Assembly (NCBI GenBank): GCA_039188505.1
Contig: JBCCZC010000055.1
Location: 1-19,872, forward strand
From: JBCCZC01 sp039188505
GTDB taxonomy: Bacteria > Pseudomonadota > Gammaproteobacteria > Xanthomonadales > SZUA-38
DNA length: 19,872 nucleotides
Direction: 5' to 3'
The notes beneath the pieces were generated by a model. That model made no database searches. It was not told where the DNA came from and saw only the letters and a list, made by a program, of their open reading frames with translations. The first letter of the stretch is position 1; the number at the start of each line of letters is the position of its first letter. Shown here in pieces: positions 14,194 through 19,872 of the stretch. The translations under genes were made by a program, and so were the position numbers.

Positions 14194-15069
14194 TCAGTTC
14201 CCGGGCCGAGGTGAAGGCGGCAGGGTTTCCCGGCAGCGCTCGAAACGCGAGACCAACGCCGCGCCGTCGTAGATCGGCGCCTCGACGGTCAGCGTGGCGG
14301 TCTGCTCCTCGAACTCGTGGAGCGTGAGCCGGTACTCATCGGCGATCGCAAGCGCGTCGAGGATGTCCGTCACCAAATCGCCGGCAAGCCAGAAAGTGGT
14401 TGTACCGGCTCCCGAACGCGATCCGTCGGCGTCCTCCACCAGCGTCCAGGAATTCGGCGGCACGTCGAGGCGCAGGGAGGGCCTGGCCAGCGTCTCGCCG
14501 AGGTGGTAGGTCGTGGTCGGGTTGCGCCGCAGGCTGACGTAGATGGCCGGGTGCGGATCTGCCGCCGCTGCCGTCGACGCCCGCAGTCCCACCGTGGCGA
14601 AGCCGCGGCCATCGCGCACCGGCTGGTGCGCCAGGGTGCATTCGCCGTCCCCGTAGAGTTCGTACCAGGGTTCCGCAAGGACGTCGATCCGCCCATCGCG
14701 GAAGTCGCGCAGCAATCCCACCGACCCGTCCTTGCCTGCCGGTTGAAAAGAACAGCGGGTGATCGCCTGGCCGTCGATGAAGAAGAGGTTCTCGTCGCCA
14801 ACCGCCAGGGCCGGGGCGCACGGTGAGTCTGGATAGTCGTAGCGAAGCAGGTGCCGATCACCGCGACCCTTGAACCGCTCCAGCACCTCGATCGACCAGA
14901 TCAGCTCGCGCTCGGAGCGGCTGGCTTCGGTGACCTTGCCGACGACGACGTGGTCGGCACCGGCATAGGCCGCCGGAAGCGCGTCCCGGGAACAGGAACA
15001 GCCGCAGGCGGACCCCGCCGCCAGCAGCAGGAGGCTGCCGGCGAGGGCAAGGATCCGCCTTCGGCTCAT
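14194..15069 (-). CDS. Secreted protein with N-terminal NTR/TIMP-like domain
   Basis: The 291-residue protein has a signal peptide (MSRRRILALAGSLLLLAAGSA) and then a mature N-terminus with Cys 22, 24 and 26 (CGCSCSRDALPAAYAGADHV). The order CxC, ADHVVVGKV, EVLERFKGRG, a Cys in YPDSPC, LAVGDENLFFIDG and RCSF follows the netrin/TIMP (NTR) domain pattern. The lipobox is poor (Gly at -3), so cleavage by signal peptidase I, possibly leaving an N-terminal Cys, is more likely than lipidation. A second region (about 190-290, RNPTTTYHLGETL to FERCRETL) resembles small periplasmic beta-domain proteins. The start lies 4 nt after the M49 gene stop, so the two form an operon. An alternative frame with better codon use runs past the stop to 14123, so the 3' end may be frameshifted. 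Function is unknown; inhibiting a metallopeptidase is only a hypothesis. Confidence 0.75.
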   Translation of the reverse strand: MSRRRILALAGSLLLLAAGSACGCSCSRDALPAAYAGADHVVVGKVTEASRSERELIWSIEVLERFKGRGDRHLLRYDYPDSPCAPALAVGDENLFFIDGQAITRCSFQPAGKDGSVGLLRDFRDGRIDVLAEPWYELYGDGECTLAHQPVRDGRGFATVGLRASTAAAADPHPAIYVSLRRNPTTTYHLGETLARPSLRLDVPPNSWTLVEDADGSRSGAGTTTFWLAGDLVTDILDALAIADEYRLTLHEFEEQTATLTVEAPIYDGAALVSRFERCRETLPPSPRPGN

Positions 15070-15073
15070 CACG

Positions 15074-16750
15074 CTACAGCCCGAGCACGTCCGCGCCCTG
15101 CTCGAAGACCACATCGACGGGGATGCCAGCGTCATTCAGGCGATCGAGGTCCGCCTGGAGGCCCGGGGAGATCACGCCCTGCTCGTCGAGGAGCGCGACC
15201 GCCCGCTCGTAGTCGCCGTCGCCCTGGATCGTGAGTATCAGGCGACCAAGATCGGCCATGGCAACCTGCATCGCGTCGAAGTTGACCCGGTAGGTGCCCG
15301 TTTGCTCATCGCGGGAGAAGGCGCCCGCTTCGGCGAAATAGTTGAAGCGGACCATGTTCGCGCGGCCGTGGGCGCTCGACGCGCCGAAGCGCACGGAGCG
15401 GAAGATGCCCGCGAGGAAGGTGACGTAGTTGTCCATCACCTCGCCGTCGGCGATCTCGCCCTGCTCGAAGAGCTCGGTGACCATGTAGAGGCCGAGGATG
15501 TCGGCCTTGCCCTCCTCGATGGGCGACGAGGTCTCCTTGAGGGCCTGGCGGACGGTGCCCGCGCCGTCGAGCGTGTTCTTGATGCCGAGGCCGTGCGCAA
15601 CCTCGTGGAACATCGTGTTCGAGAAGAAGGCCTCGAAGGTGATGTGGTCGCGCTGGTCCTCGGCGATCAACACGTCGGCGAGTGGCACCAGGATCTCGTC
15701 GAACTTCGCCCGCATGGCGTTCTTGAGCTGCAGGCGCCGGGTGCCCTTCTCGAGCTGGACCCGCTCGTCGTTCGGAAGGTTGATGGCGATCGTCTTCGAA
15801 CCCGCGTTGCAGTCGCCAGCGTAGTAGACGACGTCGTAGGCGTTGAGGTCGGCGTCCGTGCCGGGAATCTCCGCCTTGTAGGCATCCGGGACAGGCAGGC
15901 CCGCCTGCAGGCCGGGCATGAAATCGGCAAAGTGCGCCAGACGCTCGCTCCAGGCCAGATCCTTGATGAGGACATAAGACTCGAAGGCGGCCTTGTAACC
16001 GAAGAGCTTGTCCTCGTAGGTCTCGATGGGGCCGTACACCAGTTCGACCGGGTTGCCGCGCGTGTCCATCCAGGCCATGTCGGACTCCAGATACTCGCCC
16101 GACAGGAGGGCGTCGGCCCGCAGCTTCAGATAGGTCGCGAAGCCCGCATGCTCCGCCAGCTCAGACGCCTCGCGCAGCAGTTCGGCCGCGCGCACGAGCT
16201 CGGGTTCGAAAGCCACGTGGTAGGGCACGGCCTCCAGCTCGCCCGCGTCGTTGCGGCGGATGATCGTGTAGAGGTCGTCCTTCCCGGCGAGGTCCGCGGC
16301 CTCGAATTCCTCACGGGTCATGTCCGCCGGATAGAGGTTCGCGCCGAGGGGCTTCGGTCCGATCCCGGCAACGAAGGGATCGTCCCCCGCAAGGCGATCC
16401 CAGGGGCCGTAGTTGAAGCGCGCGAACCGCTCGGCGTCGCCCTCGAGGCGTCCAAGCAGTTCATCCCTGTCCCCGTAGGCCTGGCGCCAGAAGAGATCGT
16501 CCATGATCGCCGAAGCCTCGATCAGCACCGCGATCATCTCGCGCTGGCCGTTGGAGAGGTGGGACAGGTCGGCGGTCAGCGTGAACGGCGCATAGATGTC
16601 CGGCCGGGGCGTTGCCACCTCGGGCGCGGGCCGGGCCGACTCCTCCGCAGTGGGTGACGGGTCGCCGGACGGATCGGGAGCGGACGCCGGGTCGCCGCCG
16701 CAGGCGAGCAGGACAGCGGGAAGCAGCAGGATGAGGAGCTGACGCATCAT
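15074..16750 (-). CDS. M49 (dipeptidyl-peptidase III-like) zinc metallopeptidase lipoprotein
   Basis: The 558-residue protein starts MMRQLLILLLPAVLLACGGD: a lipoprotein signal with lipobox LLAC and lipidated Cys 17, followed by a Pro/Ser/Glu-rich linker to about residue 50. The catalytic motif is FHEVAHGLG (His 382, Glu 383, His 386), and EEGKAD (412-417) gives the third zinc ligand, as in the M49 family's EECRAE. GDCNAGSKTIAINLPND and YGPIETYEDKLFGYKAAFES are also typical of the bacterial M49-like branch, which has a short HExxH rather than the HExxGH of eukaryotic DPP III. It probably degrades peptides at the envelope. The start at 16750 fits GAGG 5 nt upstream; ATG 16747 is the alternative. 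An upstream frame to 17032 overlaps the peroxiredoxin gene and is not used. The downstream partner is the NTR/TIMP-like gene. Confidence 0.9.
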   Translation of the reverse strand: MMRQLLILLLPAVLLACGGDPASAPDPSGDPSPTAEESARPAPEVATPRPDIYAPFTLTADLSHLSNGQREMIAVLIEASAIMDDLFWRQAYGDRDELLGRLEGDAERFARFNYGPWDRLAGDDPFVAGIGPKPLGANLYPADMTREEFEAADLAGKDDLYTIIRRNDAGELEAVPYHVAFEPELVRAAELLREASELAEHAGFATYLKLRADALLSGEYLESDMAWMDTRGNPVELVYGPIETYEDKLFGYKAAFESYVLIKDLAWSERLAHFADFMPGLQAGLPVPDAYKAEIPGTDADLNAYDVVYYAGDCNAGSKTIAINLPNDERVQLEKGTRRLQLKNAMRAKFDEILVPLADVLIAEDQRDHITFEAFFSNTMFHEVAHGLGIKNTLDGAGTVRQALKETSSPIEEGKADILGLYMVTELFEQGEIADGEVMDNYVTFLAGIFRSVRFGASSAHGRANMVRFNYFAEAGAFSRDEQTGTYRVNFDAMQVAMADLGRLILTIQGDGDYERAVALLDEQGVISPGLQADLDRLNDAGIPVDVVFEQGADVLGL

Positions 16751-16778
16751 CACGGCCTCGATCAGGTGAATTGGGCGG

Positions 16779-16787
16779 AGCATAGCA
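16779..16787 (-). promoter_or_regulatory. Extended -10 promoter for the M49/NTR-like operon
   Basis: The reverse strand reads TGCTATGCT, an extended -10 without a clear -35. Transcription would start near 16772, giving a leader of about 22 nt to the ATG at 16750. It also rules out the more upstream ATG at 16783-16785. Confidence 0.42.
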
Positions 16788-16931
16788 GCCGCGGCGCCGG
16801 AATCCGTTGACTGGAACCCGCGCGTGAAAGCGGATCGGCGGCACCCCGGTCTGATCCGAGTCGACATCGTCGCGACCTCGTCTCGCGCATGTTCCGACAC
16901 GCCCATCGACGACAACCACCAGGACCCGAAC

Positions 16932-17576
16932 ATGTCCCGAATTCTTCCCCTGCTGCTGCTTGCGCTCAGTGCTGTCATCGGCCCGGTCAACGCCGAGGTC
17001 GCCGAGAACGAATGGTCGATCCGGCCGCTCATGCCGGGCGCGGAAGCCCCGGCCTTCGAAGCGACCGCCGCCGACGGATCGACCTTCGCGTTCGACCCGA
17101 AGGCCCTCGAGCGACCGGCGCTTTTTGTCTTCTACCGCGGCGGCTGGTGCCCCTACTGCAACCTGCACCTCGCCGAGCTGCGTCATATCGAGGACGACCT
17201 GAAGGCGGCCGGCGTCGATCTGATCTTCCTGAGCGCGGATTCACCGGAGGTCATCGCCGAGGCCGTCGAGGACGGCGAGGCGCTGTCCTACACGCTGCTC
17301 TCGGACGCGACGGCCGAAGCGGCACAGGCCTTCGGCATCTCGTTCCAGGTCCCGGGCGCGACGGTCGTGCGACTGCGCGAGCGCGGCATCGTGGACATGC
17401 AGCCGGTCTCCGGCACGACGGACGTCTTTGCCCTCCCTGCACCGGCGACCTACCTCGTCGGCACCGACGGCATCATCAAGTTCAGCTTCGTGAACCCGGA
17501 CTACAAGGTCCGCGTATCGAACGAAGTACTGCTGGCTGCCGCGCAGACCATGCCCGAGCGCGTCATCCGCCGCTGA
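16932..17576 (+). CDS. Secreted peroxiredoxin-like (AhpC/TSA, thioredoxin-fold) protein
   Basis: The 214-residue protein has a signal peptide (residues 1-21, cleavage after PVNA) and an AhpC/TSA-type thioredoxin fold. FVFYRGGWCPYCNLHLAEL (65-83) carries a CxxC (Cys 73, Cys 76) at the active-site helix, LIFLSADSPEVIAEAV is the second conserved block, and PATYLVGTDGIIKFSFVNPDY is the terminal strand with a cis-Pro-like loop. These peroxiredoxin-like proteins are thiol peroxidases or thiol-disulfide reductases, here in the periplasm. It is divergent from the M49 lipoprotein operon across a 181-nt gap. The ATG at 16932 was chosen because the signal peptide begins there; the ribosome binding site (AGGAC) is weak. 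A TTGACT at 16807-16812 resembles a -35, but no -10 follows at the right distance. Confidence 0.88.
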   Translation: MSRILPLLLLALSAVIGPVNAEVAENEWSIRPLMPGAEAPAFEATAADGSTFAFDPKALERPALFVFYRGGWCPYCNLHLAELRHIEDDLKAAGVDLIFLSADSPEVIAEAVEDGEALSYTLLSDATAEAAQAFGISFQVPGATVVRLRERGIVDMQPVSGTTDVFALPAPATYLVGTDGIIKFSFVNPDYKVRVSNEVLLAAAQTMPERVIRR

Positions 17577-17588
17577 ACTGTCGCTTGC

Positions 17589-17613
17589 CCCGGAGGCCAG
17601 CGCGGCCTCCGGG
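17589..17613 (+). terminator. Strong hairpin after the peroxiredoxin-like gene
   Basis: CCCGGAGGCC (17589-17598) and GGCCTCCGGG (17604-17613) form a perfect 10-bp stem with loop AGCGC, 12 nt after the stop codon. There is no T-tract, so it is a GC-rich, possibly Rho-assisted or RNA-stabilising hairpin. Confidence 0.55.
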
Positions 17614-17649
17614 CGCTCCCAACGCTATTCGCCCCGTACTTTCGGACGA

Positions 17650-17678
17650 TTCCCGCTGCCGCGAGCGCGTGCTAGCGT
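17650..17678 (+). promoter_or_regulatory. Weak promoter candidate for the methyltransferase
   Basis: TTCCCG (17650-17655) and TAGCGT (17673-17678) are 17 nt apart, with TGC directly before the -10 (extended -10). Each box matches consensus at only three positions. If real, transcription starts after the GTG at 17680, supporting the ATG at 17713. Confidence 0.28.
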
Positions 17679-17712
17679 CGTGGGCACTCAGGCAAGCAGG
17701 GAACAGGCCTTC

Positions 17713-18351
17713 ATGGACGAAGCCAGGGAAGCCCGATTCTGGGATCGGATGGCGCGCCGGTACGCGAAGAGCGCGATCGGGGACGAGGCCGGCTACGAGC
17801 GGACGCTGGAACGAACGGCATCACTCCTAGGGGCCGATCACGAGGTGCTGGAACTCGGCTGTGGCACGGGCCCGACGGCCCTGCGCCTGGCCGGCGCTGC
17901 CGGCTCCTACCTGGCGACGGATCTGTCGCCGGGGATGATCGAGATCGCCAACGAAAGGCTCGCGGCCGAGCCCACACCGGGCCTTCGGTTCGAAGCTGCA
18001 ACGGCGGCGACGGTAGCGGCACCGACCGGCGGTTTCGACGCGGCTCTCGGCTTCAACTATCTGCACCTGGTCGATGACCTGCCGGCCACGCTCGTCCGGA
18101 TTCACGCGCTGCTGGCGCCCGGCGGTCTCCTCGTCACCAAGACGCCCTGCCTGAGCGAGATGACGCCGCTCATCCGCCTGCTCCTTCCGCTCATGCGCCT
18201 GGTCCGGATGGCCCCGGGAACCGTGCTGTTTTTTACGGAGACAGAACTGCGGCAGCGACTGGAAACGGCCGGCTTCGCCATCGAGACCGTCGAACGACAC
18301 GGCACGAAGGGCAAGGACACGCGCCCGTGGATCGTCGCCCGACGGATCTGA
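17713..18351 (+). CDS. Class I SAM-dependent methyltransferase
   Basis: The 212-residue protein has the SAM-binding motif I VLELGCGTGPTALRLA (45-60), the acidic ATDLSPGMIEIANERL for ribose binding, FDAALGFNYLHLV (motif IV region), and LLAPGGLLVTKTPCL (motif VI). The later segment LIRLLLPLMRLVRMAPGTVLFF is hydrophobic and close to that of small UbiE/type-11 methyltransferases acting on lipids or quinones. ELRQRLETAGFAIETVERHG is the usual C-terminal helix-strand. The substrate is unknown. The GTG at 17680 would add 11 residues without conserved content. It follows the hairpin after the peroxiredoxin-like gene and converges with the membrane protein gene. Confidence 0.88.
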   Translation: MDEAREARFWDRMARRYAKSAIGDEAGYERTLERTASLLGADHEVLELGCGTGPTALRLAGAAGSYLATDLSPGMIEIANERLAAEPTPGLRFEAATAATVAAPTGGFDAALGFNYLHLVDDLPATLVRIHALLAPGGLLVTKTPCLSEMTPLIRLLLPLMRLVRMAPGTVLFFTETELRQRLETAGFAIETVERHGTKGKDTRPWIVARRI

Positions 18352-18520
18352 CTGGTCTTCGCTGGAAAGCTGCCCTCCCTGACCCGGGAGCTGGCAACCG
18401 AGCTCTGGCCCTCTCTACGCTTTCAGCGCATGGGTGGGCAAGGTCCAGACGCGCTGGTCGCCAGGGATCTGGCGCTTCCCCATGCAGGTCCAGCTCCCAT
18501 CGTTGCCGGAGAAACGTTGG
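18352..18520. other. Convergent intergenic region with a small stem-loop
   Basis: Between the methyltransferase and the membrane protein gene there is a 6-bp stem CGCCAG/CTGGCG (18459-18464 and 18469-18474) with loop GGAT, flanked by two GGTCCAG copies (18442-18448 and 18487-18493). It could help terminate convergent transcripts. No gene is convincing here. Confidence 0.3.
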
Positions 18521-19872
18521 CTAGCCGCCATCGTCGATGGCGATTTCGCGGTGCAGCCAGACGCTACGATCCAGGCTCCAGGGGCGCGCCATCGCATCGT
18601 CCGGGCGTGGCTCCCGGCCGATCCCCGCGGCGTCCAGCACAGCATAGCGATACTCGTCGACGGTCAAGGAGCCGGGCAAGGCCCCTGTTCCGGTGACTTC
18701 GATGCGGATCGGGCGTTGCGGGGCGGTCCCCCAAAAATCCCAGCGCCAGCCGTCATCGGACACCGGCAGGGGGACGGCGGCGTCGCCCAGCAGGCCGGTC
18801 TCGTAGCCTGCTTCCGGCAGCGCCAGCACGAGCCTCGCACCCGGGATTGAAGGTCGCACGTAGATTCGTAGCCGCCACCCGTCCGCGTTTACTTCCGGCA
18901 GGACGTTGACGGTGGCGGGCGCTGCCAGTGCGCCGGTCGTGGCGGGCGGTGCTGGGACCCGCCAGGCGGTACCCCCGGCGAGGGGCGCCCAGCTGGACAG
19001 CTCGAAGCGCTCGGCGTCCGGACCGAGGGCCGCTCGTTCGATGTCGTTCAGCTGGCTCCCTCGCGTCATCCACCAGCCGCCCTCGCCTTCCGCGTCCACA
19101 GCCAGAAACACCTCGACAGGCTGGGGGAACTCCGGCGTGAAAGGGTCCCGGACGACGCTCCAGGGCACCGCGACGAGGCCCGTCACGCCGATGATCGCGA
19201 GCCCCGTGCTGACGCTCCAGCGGCGAAACAGCGGCCACGCAAGCACGAGGGTGAAGACGACCACGGCACTGATCATGCCGGGGAGCGTGATGGCAATGCC
19301 GAGGTAGAGCCCCTGCAGGAGCGGAAGCCAGAGGATGAAGATGGCCACCAGGGCTGGCCAGACCGGCAGCGGCGTCGACGCGGCCGCGGACGCGCGCGTC
19401 GCCCAGAGGACAGCCGCCGCCGCGAAGGCGAGTGGCCAGCTGAAGACGTACGCGCCGTGCAGGGCGATGGCCGCGATTGGCAGGGTCACCAGCAGCCACA
19501 GCAGCAAGCCACCGGAGACCCAGGCGTCGGCAGAAAGGGGGCGCCGTGGCACGCCAAGCAGCAGGGCCCCGATGAGCATGGGTGCCGCGGTCGCCGGGAA
19601 ACGCCCCGCCAGCAGATTCGGGAGCAGCGCCGCGATAACGAGGAGTGCCAGCAACGCGCGCCGCGGTACGGCCGAGGACGCCGCGGCCGCCAGCGTTGCG
19701 ACACCGGCCCCGACCCACGCGAGCAGAAGGGGATCGTACTGGTAGAACAGGTGGAAGCTCGGCGTGGCGGCACGGGCGGCCTGGTAGAGGCCACTGGCGA
19801 CGCCGAGGGCGACGGCCACGGCAGCGAGCACCGCGCCTGCGCCGAGCAGCGGGTCGAACCAACGGTTGCGTC
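18521..19872 (-). CDS. Polytopic membrane protein, C-terminal part, resembling the tail of transmembrane M28 peptidases
   Basis: A reverse-strand frame is open from the right edge to a TAG at 18521-18523, giving 450 residues without the N-terminus. Residues to about 250 hold roughly eight or nine hydrophobic segments (for example VSGGLLLWLLVTLPIAAIAL and AIIGVTGLVAVPWSVV). The remaining ~200 residues are a soluble beta-rich domain (FLAVDAEGEGGWWMTRGSQL, WRLRIYVRPSIPGARLVLAL) ending REPRPDDAMARPWSLDRSVW. This layout and the RPDDxM ending resemble the C-terminal region of bacterial M28 aminopeptidases with membrane domains (Fxna/ERMP1-like), whose catalytic domain would lie beyond the edge. No zinc-binding residues are in the window, so the assignment is moderate. 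An internal GTG at 19831 is not the true start, because in-frame coding continues upstream to the edge. Confidence 0.6.
   Translation of the reverse strand, partial: RNRWFDPLLGAGAVLAAVAVALGVASGLYQAARAATPSFHLFYQYDPLLLAWVGAGVATLAAAASSAVPRRALLALLVIAALLPNLLAGRFPATAAPMLIGALLLGVPRRPLSADAWVSGGLLLWLLVTLPIAAIALHGAYVFSWPLAFAAAAVLWATRASAAASTPLPVWPALVAIFILWLPLLQGLYLGIAITLPGMISAVVVFTLVLAWPLFRRWSVSTGLAIIGVTGLVAVPWSVVRDPFTPEFPQPVEVFLAVDAEGEGGWWMTRGSQLNDIERAALGPDAERFELSSWAPLAGGTAWRVPAPPATTGALAAPATVNVLPEVNADGWRLRIYVRPSIPGARLVLALPEAGYETGLLGDAAVPLPVSDDGWRWDFWGTAPQRPIRIEVTGTGALPGSLTVDEYRYAVLDAAGIGREPRPDDAMARPWSLDRSVWLHREIAIDDGG

Noticed and set aside
15302..16657. A 451-codon open frame on the forward strand
   Set aside because: It is antisense to the M49 gene, which has a lipobox, zinc motif and family signatures. 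The forward product has no domain or ribosome binding site.
18415..18645. Short reverse and forward frames in the convergent gap near the membrane protein's 3' end
   Set aside because: They overlap the end of the real gene, have no ribosome binding site and give no recognisable domain.
18753..19862. A 369-codon reverse frame at the right edge
   Set aside because: It is an Arg/Gly/Pro-rich alternative frame of the polytopic membrane protein, which has clear hydrophobic segments in its own frame.

Overview
The window is a GC-rich, gene-dense stretch of bacterial chromosome. GC-ending codons dominate the real reading frames. Gene content (SrkA, YheT, a thymidine kinase with an altered zinc site, an M49 lipoprotein, a large membrane protein resembling the M28 peptidase tail, and secreted proteins with paired DPxRDGEG repeats) suggests a Gammaproteobacterium, perhaps near Xanthomonadales or Wenzhouxiangella. 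That placement is family-based inference, not a phylogeny. I see no rRNA, tRNA, CRISPR array, insertion sequence, phage genes or replication origin.

Layout. At the left edge a phytanoyl-CoA dioxygenase-family gene (minus strand, 3' end cut off) diverges from a MarR-GNAT fusion gene, with a candidate MarR operator between them. From about 1752 to 9240 seven same-strand genes are packed with overlaps or gaps under 30 nt: the kinase SrkA, a PlsC-type acyltransferase, a YheT-type hydrolase, a TPR protein with a degenerate sulfotransferase domain, a secreted PQQ-type sugar dehydrogenase, a PEBP-family protein and UppP. The first four overlap or nearly so and look translationally coupled. TerB follows behind its own extended -10 promoter and converges on a WbuC-type cupin.

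From 10621 to 13458 there is a secreted two-repeat protein whose frame is broken near 10741, then thymidine kinase (minus) and a class I glutamine amidotransferase (plus). A VapBC-type toxin-antitoxin pair (minus) follows, with a perfect 7-3-7 palindrome directly upstream. Next on the minus strand comes a two-gene unit: an M49-type zinc peptidase lipoprotein and, 4 nt downstream, a secreted protein whose N-terminus resembles the NTR/TIMP fold. A divergent secreted peroxiredoxin-like gene, a SAM methyltransferase and the C-terminal part of a membrane protein (minus, cut by the right edge) complete the window.

Most genes are housekeeping or envelope functions. The strongest candidates for something undescribed are the M49 lipoprotein with its NTR/TIMP-like partner, the degenerate TPR-sulfotransferase inside a lipid/envelope operon, and the MarR-GNAT fusion facing a 2-oxoglutarate dioxygenase. 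Two probable frame breaks (near 10741 and 14235) may be real mutations or sequence errors.
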